The notes under the pieces were generated by a model. It was not told the origin of the DNA. It worked only from the letters and a program-made list of their open reading frames with translations, and ran no database searches. DNA of 64,000 bases from Anaeromyxobacter oryzae (GTDB lineage: Bacteria > Myxococcota > Myxococcia > Myxococcales > Anaeromyxobacteraceae): NCBI RefSeq assembly GCF_023169945.1, contig NZ_AP025591.1, forward strand, positions 2,254,501-2,318,500, in the 5' to 3' direction. Of the stretch, positions 8,445 to 17,924 are shown in pieces. A program made the position numbers and the translations under genes. Numbering within the stretch: position 1 is the stretch's first letter; every line of letters begins with the position of its first letter.

Positions 8445-8478
8445 AGCCCGGCCTCCCCAGCGGAGGCCGGGCTTTCCA
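8445..8478 (+). terminator. rho-independent-type terminator of csp copy 1
   Basis: A 12-bp perfect stem (AGCCCGGCCTCC) with 5-base loop, followed by TTCCATTT, 24 bp after the stop codon. Confidence 0.8.
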
Positions 8479-8568
8479 TTTGTCTCGAGCGCCGGGCCAC
8501 GGAGGCGCCGCGAGCCCGCGCCTCGAGGAAGGCGGGCTCCGGCCCCTCGCCACGACTAGGATCAAGAA

Positions 8569-8769
8569 ATGAATCCTCCGCGCGCCAGCTTCTCCGTCGG
8601 CGCCCACACCGTAGGCATCGAGCAGACGGACAAGCAGCGCTACGTCGTGACCGTGGACGGCCACCGCTTCGCGAGCTTCTGCTCCGAGAGCCGGGCGCGC
8701 GCCGCCGGCCGGCTGGAGGCGCGGCGGCTCGACCTCGTCGCGCACGAGAACTCGGCGTCTCGCCGGTAG
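8569..8769 (+). CDS. small hypothetical protein
   Basis: 66 aa. ATG 8569 follows AAGAAATG, with no strong ribosome site. The middle (VGIEQTDKQRYVVTVDGHRFASFCSESRA) has an alternating pattern like a small beta sheet, followed by an Arg/Ala-rich helix (AAGRLEARRLD). No family recognised. Codon bias is like that of real genes here (third-position G/C), which supports coding. Confidence 0.55.
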   Translation: MNPPRASFSVGAHTVGIEQTDKQRYVVTVDGHRFASFCSESRARAAGRLEARRLDLVAHENSASRR

Positions 8770-8842
8770 CGGTCTCTCCGGCGGCGTTCTCCCCCGCGGC
8801 CGGATGGAGTAGCGTCTCGCCGCACCCGCGAGACCGCCCCCC

Positions 8843-9478
8843 ATGCCCTCCCCCTGCCGCTTCGACGCCCGGTACTTCCAGCGCCACTACCACGGTCCCG
8901 ATCGAGCGCACGCGCCCCGCGAGATCGCGCGGCTCGCGAGCGGAGTCGTCGGCCTCGCGGCGTGGCTCGGCGTGGAGATCGAGTCGGTCCTCGACGTCGG
9001 CGCCGGGACGGGGATCTGGCGCGGCTGGTTCCGGCGCCACCGCCCCGCCGTCCGGTACCGCTCCATCGACGTCTCCCCGTATGCGTGCGAGCGGTACGGG
9101 CACGAGCGGCGCGACATCTCCCGCTGGCGCGCGCGGGAGCGGTTCGATCTCGTGATCTGCCACAGCGTGCTGCAGTACCTCGACGCGCCGGCCGCGGAGC
9201 GCGCGCTCGAGAACATCGGCGCGATGTGCCGGGGCCTGCTCTATCTCGAGGCGATCACGTCGGCCGACGTCGCGATCCTCGATCTCGACCGGACCGACAC
9301 GGTGATGCACCTCCGGGGCGGCGCGTGGTACCGCGCGCGGCTCGACCCCCACTTCGTGCAGGCCGGCGCCGGCCTCTGGGCGTCGCGGCGAAGCGGCGTT
9401 CGCCTCTACGAGCTCGAGGGCCCGGGCGAGCTCTCCCCGCGCCGCGCCGCCCGCCGCGGGGCCGCTCGACCGCGCTGA
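8843..9478 (+). CDS. class I SAM-dependent methyltransferase
   Basis: 211 aa. Motif I is VLDVGAGTGIWRGWF (about residues 49-63), motif II ends at IDVSPYACERYG, and the post-motif strand is FDLVICHSVLQYL. These are the SAM-binding elements of the Rossmann-fold class I family. After the core is a strand (GLLYLEAIT) and a C-terminal Arg-rich tail. Substrate cannot be told. It converges on the hydrolase gene with 9 bp between the stops. Confidence 0.85.
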   Translation: MPSPCRFDARYFQRHYHGPDRAHAPREIARLASGVVGLAAWLGVEIESVLDVGAGTGIWRGWFRRHRPAVRYRSIDVSPYACERYGHERRDISRWRARERFDLVICHSVLQYLDAPAAERALENIGAMCRGLLYLEAITSADVAILDLDRTDTVMHLRGGAWYRARLDPHFVQAGAGLWASRRSGVRLYELEGPGELSPRRAARRGAARPR

Positions 9479-9487
9479 CGAGGGCCC

Positions 9488-10870
9488 TCACGCCGCCGCG
9501 CCGGGGGCGACGTCCTCCGCGGCGGAGGCGCAGAACGCGAACACGTCGCGCCAGACCTCCCGGAACGTCGCCGCGGTGAAGCCGGAGTCCGATCGCAGGA
9601 GGTCGTAGGTGTGGTACCTGCGCGGCCCGCCGTCCCGCGCCTCGACGAGGTGGTAGTGGCCGATCACGTCGCCGTGATCGCCGTCGACGAGCCGGGTCTC
9701 CTCGCCCTCCGGCCAGAGCATCGACGCGGTGTTCACGATGCCGTCGCTGTCCCAGGCCTCGATCGGCCGGCGCTCGCCCGTCCCGAACACGGTCGCGACC
9801 GCCGGCGCGCCCGCCGGGATCTGGAACGGCCCTCCGGCGCAGGCGCGGTAGCCGGACAGGTACGGCGCGTCCATCCGGCCGCGCGCGCCCTCCACCAGGC
9901 GCGCGAGCGGCGCGCTCGACGGGCTCCTGAGCTTCCACGGCGCGACGTCCTCGCCGGGCTCGAAGGCATACGGGCGCCGGCCGACCGTCGCGTACGACCG
10001 CGTGCGGATACCCCGGGCGCCCCATGCGCGCCGCTCGGCTTCGCGCACGTCGTCCGCGAAGTGCGCCGGGCTCGTCGGCTCGAGCGCGGGCGAGGCGGCG
10101 AGATCCTCGATGGCGCCGAAGTCCGAGGCGATGTGGGTGAGGTAGAGCTGGAGCTCGGACGCGGCCTCGTGCGCGTCGGCGATCCGCGCGGGATCGCCGC
10201 GCACCGCGCCGGCGTCGATCTCGGCGACCGCGTCGCCCATGGCGAGGAAGAGGTCGGAGCGGAGCGCGCCGCCGAGCCAGCGTGCCGCGAGCTCCTGGAG
10301 ATCGTTCACCGGCGAGAGGCGCGCCGCGAGGACGCTGCCGCGCGCCTCGTCGATGGCGAGCCGGCGCGGGAGCGAGGGCGCGTGCGCGCGCAGCCAGTCG
10401 GCGATGTTGGTGCCCCGCTGCGGAACGGACAGGAACACCACCCGCTTCACGAGCGCGAGGAGGTCGCCGGGCGGGACGCGGAGCGCGTCGTCGCGGTTGC
10501 CGTCCACCGCGACGTGCGCGCCCGGGTACCGCGCCTCCGCCTCGAGGTCGAAGAGGAGCTTGCGGATGTCGAGGCCGCCGGTCGAGTGCCCCACGAGCGC
10601 GACGGCGTCGCCCGGCTGGAGGGTGCCGCGCGCGAGCCGCTTCGCGAGGTACTGGCGGAGCCGCGCGGCGCGCGTCGCGACGCTCGCGGTCGGCAGGTTG
10701 TCGAAGTAGTGAAGGACGAGCGGCGGCGCGGGCGGACCGTTCGCCTGCCACTCGCGCGCGAGCGGCGTGACGCCGGCGTAGTACTCGAGCTGCCCCAGGG
10801 CGTCGAACCCGGCGAACCCAGGGACCAGGATCACATGCACGCGGGGACACGGCGAGGACGTGGTGGTCAT
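9488..10870 (-). CDS. alpha/beta hydrolase (lipase-like)
   Basis: 460 aa. The N-terminus HVILVPGFAGFDALG supplies the first strand and oxyanion region. The nucleophile elbow is VALVGHSTGGLDIRKL near residue 92 (GHSTG, Ser nucleophile). Near the C-terminus, DGDHGDVIGHYH carries a plausible catalytic His. No signal peptide, so cytoplasmic. The long insert between strands suggests a large lid. Substrate unknown; lipase or esterase of the PGAP1/triacylglycerol lipase type is the closest broad class. Confidence 0.82.
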   Translation of the reverse strand: MTTTSSPCPRVHVILVPGFAGFDALGQLEYYAGVTPLAREWQANGPPAPPLVLHYFDNLPTASVATRAARLRQYLAKRLARGTLQPGDAVALVGHSTGGLDIRKLLFDLEAEARYPGAHVAVDGNRDDALRVPPGDLLALVKRVVFLSVPQRGTNIADWLRAHAPSLPRRLAIDEARGSVLAARLSPVNDLQELAARWLGGALRSDLFLAMGDAVAEIDAGAVRGDPARIADAHEAASELQLYLTHIASDFGAIEDLAASPALEPTSPAHFADDVREAERRAWGARGIRTRSYATVGRRPYAFEPGEDVAPWKLRSPSSAPLARLVEGARGRMDAPYLSGYRACAGGPFQIPAGAPAVATVFGTGERRPIEAWDSDGIVNTASMLWPEGEETRLVDGDHGDVIGHYHLVEARDGGPRRYHTYDLLRSDSGFTAATFREVWRDVFAFCASAAEDVAPGAAA

Positions 10871-10982
10871 GCCGCGACGCTACACCTCGGGTGCGGGCCC
10901 GGCGGCGGCCACGTGGCGCTCGACGTTCGGCATAGCCCGGGCGGGTTTCCCCGGGCGCGACGGGGAGGTCGTCGGGCGCCGG

Positions 10983-12278
10983 CTAGTACGCCTTCCCGCT
11001 CCGATCGCGCTTCCGTAGGCGCCTCGCCTCCGCAGCGTCGCTCGGAACGCCCTCGCCGACCTCGTACATCGCGGCGAGCAGCGAGCACTCGTGGCCCTCG
11101 CCGTAGTCGCAGGCCTTCCGGAGGTACTCCGCCCTCCGGGCGGCGTTCTCGCCGAGGGCGCCGGCCGGGCCGTACGCGAGCGCCACCTGGAAGCACGCGG
11201 AGGCGCTCCGGAACGCGCAGCCCTTCTGCGCGACCGCCGCCGCGGCCGCGGGGTCCTGGACGATCCCCGCCCTGGCCTCGCCATCCCGGTAGAGCGCCGC
11301 GAGGCGGGCGCAGCCCTCGCCGGCGCGCAGCTCGCACGCCCTTCGATACGCGCTCGCGGCGCCGGCGGCGTCGCTCCGGAGCTTCTGGAGGAGACCGCCG
11401 TGCAGCGTGCAGCCCTCACCGTCCCCATCGCGGCACGCCGCCCGGAGCAGGTGCTCGCCGGCGGCGATGCGCGCGTCGCTCCGGCCCGCCGCCGTGAACG
11501 CCGCGCCGACGCGCGTGCACCCCGCGGCGACGCCGCGGCGGCAAGCGCCGCCGGCCGGACCGGACCACGTGGCCTTCGCGAAGCACGACTCCTCGTGCTT
11601 CCGCGCGCAGGCGCGATCGAGGAGCTCGAGGCCGCGCGCGGGATCCGCGGCGACGCCGCCGAGGCCCTGCAGGTAGACCTCCGCGAGCGCCGAGCAGGAC
11701 GGCACGTCGTCTCCGCCGCAGCCGCGTCCGAGCAGGCGCGCCGCCCGCGGAAGGTCTGGACGGACCGACGGCGGCATCCCGGCACCGAGCAGCGTCACGC
11801 CGACGGTCTCGCAGGTGGATGGGTCACCGAGCTCGCAGGCCCGCGCGACGAGCTCGAAGGCGCCGGCGGTGTCCTCGGTCCGGCCGAGCTCGTACACGCC
11901 CAGCCCCGCGCAGCCGTCCGCGATGAGGTGACCGCACGCCCTCCGCAGCGTCGCCGTCGCCTCCGGAATCCGGACCGGCGGCAGCCGGTTCTTCGCGAGC
12001 AGCTCGTAGATACCCGCGCAGGCGCGTGCCTCTCCGGCGTCACACGCTCTCCGCAGCGCCGCGAACGCTGCGACGTCATCCCTCGCGACGCCCTCGCCGG
12101 TCGCGTACAGGACGCCGAGGTCCGCGCACGCGCGCGCGTCGCCCCCCTCGCAGCCGGTCCGCGCCTCCGAGAACGTCCGCCGCTCGCCGGCCGCCGTGAC
12201 GCCCCGCGGAACCGCCGCGCACGCCAGGACGATCGACGCGGCGAGGACCGGGCGAACGCGACGCAGCGTGAACGTCAT
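10983..12278 (-). CDS. secreted Sel1-like repeat, cysteine-rich protein
   Basis: 431 aa from ATG 12278 (another ATG at 12296). The signal peptide is RRVRPVLAASIVLACAAVPRGVTA. The rest is ten or so Sel1-like helical repeats of about 36 residues, for example GDARACADLGVLYATGEGV, GDPSTCETVGVTLLGAG and GHECSLLAAMYEVGEGV. Most repeats place two Cys seven residues or so apart (C..GD...AC), as in the Helicobacter cysteine-rich Hcp proteins, where they form disulfides. It is likely periplasmic and binds partner proteins. Confidence 0.82.
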   Translation of the reverse strand: MTFTLRRVRPVLAASIVLACAAVPRGVTAAGERRTFSEARTGCEGGDARACADLGVLYATGEGVARDDVAAFAALRRACDAGEARACAGIYELLAKNRLPPVRIPEATATLRRACGHLIADGCAGLGVYELGRTEDTAGAFELVARACELGDPSTCETVGVTLLGAGMPPSVRPDLPRAARLLGRGCGGDDVPSCSALAEVYLQGLGGVAADPARGLELLDRACARKHEESCFAKATWSGPAGGACRRGVAAGCTRVGAAFTAAGRSDARIAAGEHLLRAACRDGDGEGCTLHGGLLQKLRSDAAGAASAYRRACELRAGEGCARLAALYRDGEARAGIVQDPAAAAAVAQKGCAFRSASACFQVALAYGPAGALGENAARRAEYLRKACDYGEGHECSLLAAMYEVGEGVPSDAAEARRLRKRDRSGKAY

Positions 12279-12355
12279 GCGAGACCTCGGCTGCATCCTA
12301 CCGATGGTGGTCTCTCCGCGGGAAGCGCGTCGCAGGGCGCAGGAGCGCACAGGCC

Positions 12356-12395
12356 CCGGACGGCCCGCCCGCGGGGCGGGCGCCGTTCCGTCCGG
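12356..12395. repeat. nested inverted repeat in divergent promoter region
   Basis: Outer arms CCGGACGG (12356-12363) and CCGTCCGG (12388-12395) enclose inner arms CCCGCCC and GGGCGGG with a GCG loop. It lies in the 152-bp gap between the Sel1 gene and the malate synthase gene, 36 bp before the latter's ATG. It could be an operator or a leader hairpin. Confidence 0.4.
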
Positions 12396-12430
12396 GACCA
12401 CGCCCCGGACAGGTTGCACCCGGGTATCGC

Positions 12431-14779
12431 ATGCGACCGGGCCACGGCGACCGCAGCATCGCCTGCATGATCCGTGAAGACATCCTGAAGCAGTTCCCGG
12501 ACCTCTTCGGCACGAAGACGGTGAACGGGCGGCAGGTGAACGTCGAGGACACGATCGCGACGCTCACGCGCGAGGTGCGCCCGGCCATCGCCGCCGCCCT
12601 CACCGCGCGCCGGACGCTCCTCGAGTCCACCGCGCCGGTCCGCGAGAAGTACGCGTGGCCGCGCTGGGACGAGTCGTTCGAGGATCCGGTGAGCGGGAGG
12701 ACCTGGACGTTCCGCCAGATCGTCCAGGGGCTCGTGGACAACTTCCTCGGCAAGGAGACGCCGTGGCGGTGGCGGCTCAACGACGAGACGCCCATCCCCG
12801 AGCACGTCCACCCGTCGCGGAACCCCGGGCTCGAGCTCACGGGGCCGTGGTCCCCGCTCGACATGGCGTTCAACGCGCTGAACAGCCCCGCGCCCATGAA
12901 CATGCCGGACTTCGAGGACGCGTCGCCGCCGCACTTCCAGCCCGACGGCACGCCCTCGAACCAGCCGGTGGGCGTCTTCGCGGCCCTCGAGAACGCGAAG
13001 CAGATCCACGAGGGGCGCTGGACCGGTCGCCCGTACGAGGTCGTGAAGAAGGGCAAGACGCGGGCGTACCGGATCGACAAGGCGCCGGACCGCTGGCCGA
13101 CGCGCCTCGCGCGGCCGCCCAGCATCCACGTCCAGTACGATCACGTGGAGGTGGACGGGGCGCCGGCGCCGGGCCTCGTCGTCATCACGACGCTCTGGAC
13201 CTTCAACAACCTCGACGCGCTCGCCCGCGCCGGGAGCGGCGTCTACTTCTACATCCCGAAGCTCCAGTCCCCGCGCGAGGCGCTCGTCGTCGAGCGGATC
13301 CTCTCGCGGCTCGAGGGCCTCGTCGGCCTCCCGGCCGGAACGCTCAAGGTGAAGATGCTCTACGAGGAGGGGAACGCCGGCCGCTGCCTGCCCGCGATCC
13401 TGTGGGTCCTCCGCCGGCGGCTGCTCGGCACGAACGTCGGTCGGTGGGACTACCTGGGGAGCCTCATCGAGATGTGGAAGGACGATCCGAAGGGCGTGTT
13501 CCCGGATCCGCAGACCATCGGGATGGCGACCCCGAACATGATCGCGTACCAGCGCTACAACGCGCTCCTCATGCTGATGGCGGGGCTGAAGGACGGCGTG
13601 CTCGAGAACGCAGCGCCCATCGGCGGCATGGCCGCGGTGATGATCTACCAGCCCGGGGACCCCTACGGGCGCTCGCGCTACAACCCGCTCGCGCTCCGCG
13701 CGATGGTCATCGACAAGCTCCGCGAGCGGATCCTCGGCCTCATGTTCGTGCCGGACGCGCCGCTCCCGCCCGGCGCGGCGCCGACGCTCGAGGACGTGCT
13801 CGCGGGACGCGTGAAGGGCCGCCTCCACGACGCGTACCGGCAGAGCTGGGTCGCGAGCCCGGAGCCCGAGTACGTCGCCGCGGGGAACGCGCCGCTCCGG
13901 GCCGCCGTCGGCGAGCTGCAGGGGATCCTCGACGCGCCCCGGGCCACCGCGGACGTGAAGGGGAAGCCGGTCCCGACCGTCGCGAGCGGGCTCTCCGAGG
14001 CCGAGCGGACGCTGCTCCAGTCGCGCGGGCTCCTCGACGCGAAGGGGCGGATCACGCCCTCGGTCGTCGCGCGCGAGGCGCTCGACGCGCCCGAGAAGCT
14101 CCTCTCGCAGGAGCGCTGGGACGCGATCTACACGCCGCCGAAGGGCGACGTCACCATCGAGCACGTCCAGCACGCCTTCTACATGGCGGCGAACTACGGG
14201 TTCCAGATCCTGAACGGCAACTTCGCGGCGGCGATCGACGACTACGAGCTGAAGCTCCGGTTCATGAACGATCTCGCCACCTACCGGATCAACGTCTCTT
14301 GGCTCTGGTCGCTCGTGCACCACCAGGCGGCCATCACGAAGGACGGTCACCTCCAGCGGCAGGTCCTCACGGAGGACGGCGTCGTGATCGGTGCGAACGC
14401 GGAGGACGTGAAGGCGGGGACCCGCTTCACCCCCGAGCTCTTCGGGATGGTCTGGGCCTACCACGACGAGTGGACGAACGCGTTCTTCGCCGAGCAGGAC
14501 CGCCGTGGCGATCCGGCCCGGTTCGATCGCACGAAGGCGCCGGTCATCATGGAGCTCCTGCGCCGGCAGCTGCTCTCGCCGCGGTACATCCAGCACAGCG
14601 CCCGCGTGCTGTTCGTCATCGGCCAGGCGAGCGCCCGGGATCGCGGCCCGCTGCTCGACGCGATCTTCGACCTGCCCCGCCCCGAGATCGTGGCGCGCGT
14701 CCGCGACGGCAAGCTGCCGCCCGGCGCGCTCGCGGCGCACGACTACGTCCTGGACGTCTTCGAGGGCGCGCCGCGGTAG
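12431..14779 (+). CDS. malate synthase family protein
   Basis: 782 aa from ATG 12431 (ATG 12467 also possible; neither has a good ribosome site). It carries the malate synthase TIM-barrel signatures: MNMPDFEDASPP, RPPSIHVQYDHVEVDG, YFYIPKLQSPREA, LGTNVGRWDYLGS, GGMAAVMIY. The catalytic set of the family aligns by eye: Arg228, magnesium ligands Glu312 and Asp340 (GRWDY), and the base Asp614 in FMNDLATYRI. Malate synthase condenses glyoxylate with acetyl-CoA. At 782 aa it is longer than form A (about 530) or form G (about 720), and the loops differ (MLYEEGNAGRC for the usual IET). No isocitrate lyase is in the window. An anaplerotic role is likely; a related substrate is possible. Confidence 0.8.
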   Translation: MRPGHGDRSIACMIREDILKQFPDLFGTKTVNGRQVNVEDTIATLTREVRPAIAAALTARRTLLESTAPVREKYAWPRWDESFEDPVSGRTWTFRQIVQGLVDNFLGKETPWRWRLNDETPIPEHVHPSRNPGLELTGPWSPLDMAFNALNSPAPMNMPDFEDASPPHFQPDGTPSNQPVGVFAALENAKQIHEGRWTGRPYEVVKKGKTRAYRIDKAPDRWPTRLARPPSIHVQYDHVEVDGAPAPGLVVITTLWTFNNLDALARAGSGVYFYIPKLQSPREALVVERILSRLEGLVGLPAGTLKVKMLYEEGNAGRCLPAILWVLRRRLLGTNVGRWDYLGSLIEMWKDDPKGVFPDPQTIGMATPNMIAYQRYNALLMLMAGLKDGVLENAAPIGGMAAVMIYQPGDPYGRSRYNPLALRAMVIDKLRERILGLMFVPDAPLPPGAAPTLEDVLAGRVKGRLHDAYRQSWVASPEPEYVAAGNAPLRAAVGELQGILDAPRATADVKGKPVPTVASGLSEAERTLLQSRGLLDAKGRITPSVVAREALDAPEKLLSQERWDAIYTPPKGDVTIEHVQHAFYMAANYGFQILNGNFAAAIDDYELKLRFMNDLATYRINVSWLWSLVHHQAAITKDGHLQRQVLTEDGVVIGANAEDVKAGTRFTPELFGMVWAYHDEWTNAFFAEQDRRGDPARFDRTKAPVIMELLRRQLLSPRYIQHSARVLFVIGQASARDRGPLLDAIFDLPRPEIVARVRDGKLPPGALAAHDYVLDVFEGAPR

Positions 14780-14789
14780 GGCGCGCGGC

Positions 14790-16019
14790 TCACTCCGCCG
14801 CGCGGAGCCCGGGAGCCCACCGCGCCGGGACGTCGCCGTCGCGGGCGACGATCTCGGCGGTGTCCATCGCGATCATGAGCTCCTCGTTGGTCGGCACCAC
14901 CGCCGCCATCGGGCTCGTGGTCCGCGTGATGCGGCCCTGCAGCGCCCGCCCGTGCTGCTCGTTCGCGACCGGGTCGAGGGCCAGCCCGGCGAACCCGAGC
15001 AGCTTCACGATCTGCGCCCGGACCTGGACCGCGTTCTCGCCGATGCCGCCGGTGAACACGAGCGCGTCGACGCGTCCGAGCGACACGATCATCCCGGCGG
15101 CCGCCTTGGCGACCGAGTAGCAGAACTTGTCGATGGCGAGGGCGGCGCGGGCGTGCCCCTCCTGCGCCGCGGCCTGCAGGGTCCGCATGTCCTTCGAGAG
15201 CCCCGAGACGCCGAGGAGGCCCGACTTCTTGTTCAGGATGTCGAGGACCTCGTCCGCGGTGCAGCCGAGGGCCTTCATCATGTGCGAGACGATCGACGGG
15301 TCGATGGCGCCGCTGCGGGTGTCCATCACGACGCCGTCGACGGGCGTGAGCCCCATCGTCGTGTCCATGCTCTGCCCGTTCCGGACCGCGCACAGCGAGC
15401 AGCCGTTGCCGAGGTGCGCCGTGACGATGGCGTGATCCTCCGGATCGAGCCCCAGCCGGCGCACCGCCTCCCCGGCCACGTAGCGGTGGCTCGTCCCGTG
15501 GAACCCGTACCGCCGCACCTCGTGCTGCTCGAACCACTCGTACGGCACCGCGTACAGGTAGGCGCGCGGCGGGTTGGTCTGGTGGAACGCGGTGTCGAAC
15601 ACCGCGACCTGGGGGAGCCGCGGGAAGATCGCCTGCGCCACCTCGATCCCGCGGATGTTGGGCGGGTTGTGGAGCGGGCCGAGCGGGATGCACTCCTTGA
15701 TCTTCGCGACCACCTCGGGCGTGACGAGCATCGAGCCCGAGAACCTCGCGCCACCGTGCACCACGCGGTGGCCGATCCCGAGGAGCCGGTCCGCGAGGTT
15801 CAGCTCGGAGATGAGCGCGAACACCGCTCGGAGCGCGGTGTCGCGCTCGGGATCGGCGAGCGGGCGCAGCTCGTGGCGCCCCTCGTGCGTGAACTCCAGG
15901 ACGGGGCGCGGGCTCGCGTCGTGCTGGACGACCCCGGACACGTGCTCGTGGCCGTTCGTGGAGTGGACGACCGCGAACTTGGTGGTCGAGCTGCTGCAGT
16001 TCAGGACGAGGACGTTCAT
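14790..16019 (-). CDS. ackA: acetate kinase
   Basis: 409 aa from ATG 16019, giving the canonical start MNVLVLNCSSSTTKFAV. All family motifs are present: GHRVVHGG, LGPLHNPPNI, FDTAFHQT, RRYGFHGTSHRYV, HLGNGCSLCAV, TMGLTPVDGVVM, DTRSGAIDP and VFTGGIGENA. It interconverts acetate plus ATP with acetyl phosphate. No phosphotransacetylase gene is adjacent. It converges on the malate synthase gene with 10 bp between stops, which places two acetyl-unit enzymes side by side. Confidence 0.96.
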   Translation of the reverse strand: MNVLVLNCSSSTTKFAVVHSTNGHEHVSGVVQHDASPRPVLEFTHEGRHELRPLADPERDTALRAVFALISELNLADRLLGIGHRVVHGGARFSGSMLVTPEVVAKIKECIPLGPLHNPPNIRGIEVAQAIFPRLPQVAVFDTAFHQTNPPRAYLYAVPYEWFEQHEVRRYGFHGTSHRYVAGEAVRRLGLDPEDHAIVTAHLGNGCSLCAVRNGQSMDTTMGLTPVDGVVMDTRSGAIDPSIVSHMMKALGCTADEVLDILNKKSGLLGVSGLSKDMRTLQAAAQEGHARAALAIDKFCYSVAKAAAGMIVSLGRVDALVFTGGIGENAVQVRAQIVKLLGFAGLALDPVANEQHGRALQGRITRTTSPMAAVVPTNEELMIAMDTAEIVARDGDVPARWAPGLRAAE

Positions 16020-16118
16020 CGGCGCGTGACCCTTCGGAGGGGGGCGGTGGGCGAACGCGTAGAGTCGCACCGGGAACGCGGACGCGCAACCGGCACCGCG
16101 GCGGCGAGGCGCCGCGCG

Positions 16119-17783
16119 CTAACGGGTGATGGGCTTGTACCGGATGCGCCGGGGCTTCGCGCCCTCCTCGCCGAGCCGGCGGCGCTTGTCCGCCTCGTAC
16201 TCCTGGTAGTTCCCGGTGAAGAACGTCCAGCGCGAGTCGCCCTCGGCGGCGAGGATGTGCGTCGCGATGCGGTCGAGGAACCAGCGGTCGTGGGAGATGA
16301 CCATCACGCTCCCCGCGTACTCGAGGAGCGCGTCCTCGAGCGCGCGCAGCGTCTCGACGTCGAGGTCGTTCGACGGCTCGTCGAGGAGGAGCACGTTGCC
16401 GCCGGTCATGAGCGTCTTCGCGAGGTGGAGCCGGCCCCGCTCGCCGCCCGACAGCGTGCCGACGACCTTCTGCTGGTCGGCCCCCTTGAAGTTGAACCGC
16501 CCGATGTACGCCCGGCTCGGCATCTCGAAGCGGCCGACCTGCACGAGATCCCGCCCGCCGGCGAGCTCGTCGAAGACGGTCTTCCCGGAGGAGAGGTTCT
16601 CGCGGCTCTGGTCGACGAAGGCGAGCTTCACCGACTTGCCGACGACGACCGACCCGGAGTCCGGCTTCTCGGCGCCGGTGATCATCTTGAAGAGGGTCGA
16701 CTTGCCGGCGCCGTTCGGGCCGATGATGCCGACGATGGCACCCGGCGGGACGATGAACGACAGGTCGTCCATGAGGAGCCGGTCGCCGAAGCCCTTCGAG
16801 ACCCCCTTGAACTCGATGACCTGATCGCCGAGGCGCTCGGCGACCGGGATGAAAATCTCCTGCGTCTCGTTGCGCTTCTGGTACTCGACCGACGAGAGCT
16901 CCTCGAAGCGCGCGAGGCGCGCCTTGCTCTTCGCCTGGCGCGCCTTCGGGTTCTGGCGCACCCACTCGAGCTCCTGCTTCATCGCCTTGATGCGCGCGCT
17001 CTCCTGCTTCGCCTCGACCTCGAGCCGCTGCTCCTTCTGATCGAGCCAGGACGAGTAGTTGCCCTTCCACGGGATGCCGTGGCCGCGGTCGAGCTCGAGG
17101 ATCCACTCCGCGGCGTTGTCGAGGAAGTAGCGGTCGTGCGTGACGGCGACGACGGTGCCCGGGAAGCGGGTGAGGAACTGCTCGAGCCACTCGACGGACT
17201 CCGCGTCGAGGTGGTTCGTCGGCTCGTCGAGGAGCAGCATGTCCGGCTTCGAGATGAGCAGCTTGCAGAGCGCGACGCGCCGCTTCTCTCCGCCGGAGAG
17301 GTGCTTCACCTTCGCGTCCCAGGGCGGGAGGCGCAGGGCGTCCGCGGCGATCTCGAGGGCGTTGCCGGTGTCGGCGCCGGCGTTGGCGATGATCGCCTCG
17401 AGCCGCGCCTGCTCCTCGGCGAGCTTCTCCATGTCGGCGTCGGGCTCGGCGTAGGCCGCGTAGATCGCCTCGAGCCGCGCCTGCGCCTGGGCCACGTCGC
17501 CCTGGGCGGACTCGACCTCCTCGCGGACCGTCTTCTCGCCGTCGAGCCGGGGCTCCTGGGGCAGGTAGCCGATCCGGATGTTCGACTGGCGCGAGATCTC
17601 GCCCTCGAACTCGTCGTCCACGCCCGCCATCAGCCGGAGCACGGTCGACTTCCCGGCACCGTTCAGGCCGAGGAGGCCGATCTTCGCGCCCTGGAAGAAG
17701 GAGAGGGAGATGTCCTTGATGATCTGCCGCTTGGGCGGGACGATCTTGCTCACGCGGAGCATCGACATCACGTACGGAGGCAT
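16119..17783 (-). CDS. ettA: energy-dependent translational throttle protein EttA (ABC-F)
   Basis: 554 aa, matching the usual 555 of EttA. Two ABC domains: Walker A GLNGAGKST and GPNGAGKST, signature LSGGEKRRVAL and LSGGERGRLHL, Walker B LLLDEPTNHLD and LLLDEPSNDLD. The start (RVSKIVPPKRQIIKDISLSFF) and the arm and linker (YQKRNETQEIFIPV) are typical of EttA rather than Uup or YheS. It binds the ribosomal E site and gates elongation by ATP/ADP ratio. No transmembrane segments, as expected. Confidence 0.95.
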   Translation of the reverse strand: MPPYVMSMLRVSKIVPPKRQIIKDISLSFFQGAKIGLLGLNGAGKSTVLRLMAGVDDEFEGEISRQSNIRIGYLPQEPRLDGEKTVREEVESAQGDVAQAQARLEAIYAAYAEPDADMEKLAEEQARLEAIIANAGADTGNALEIAADALRLPPWDAKVKHLSGGEKRRVALCKLLISKPDMLLLDEPTNHLDAESVEWLEQFLTRFPGTVVAVTHDRYFLDNAAEWILELDRGHGIPWKGNYSSWLDQKEQRLEVEAKQESARIKAMKQELEWVRQNPKARQAKSKARLARFEELSSVEYQKRNETQEIFIPVAERLGDQVIEFKGVSKGFGDRLLMDDLSFIVPPGAIVGIIGPNGAGKSTLFKMITGAEKPDSGSVVVGKSVKLAFVDQSRENLSSGKTVFDELAGGRDLVQVGRFEMPSRAYIGRFNFKGADQQKVVGTLSGGERGRLHLAKTLMTGGNVLLLDEPSNDLDVETLRALEDALLEYAGSVMVISHDRWFLDRIATHILAAEGDSRWTFFTGNYQEYEADKRRRLGEEGAKPRRIRYKPITR

Positions 17784-17839
17784 TTGGGCTCGGAGGTTGG
17801 AGAGAGAAGGGGCGCGAATCTACCCGAAAACGCGGCGCC

Positions 17840-17866
17840 TCCGAACATGGCGACGCCATGTCCGGA
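17840..17866 (-). terminator. hairpin after the SDR gene
   Basis: Arms TCCGAACATGGC and GCCATGTCCGGA pair over 12 bp with one mismatch and a 3-base loop. On the minus strand it lies 58 bp after the SDR stop and is followed shortly by TTTT, so it fits a terminator that separates SDR from ettA. Confidence 0.55.
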
Positions 17867-17924
17867 GCGCCACGCGCCCCCGGCTCCGGTCCGGCCGGGC
17901 CTCCGCTCCCCTGCGGCGAGGCGG

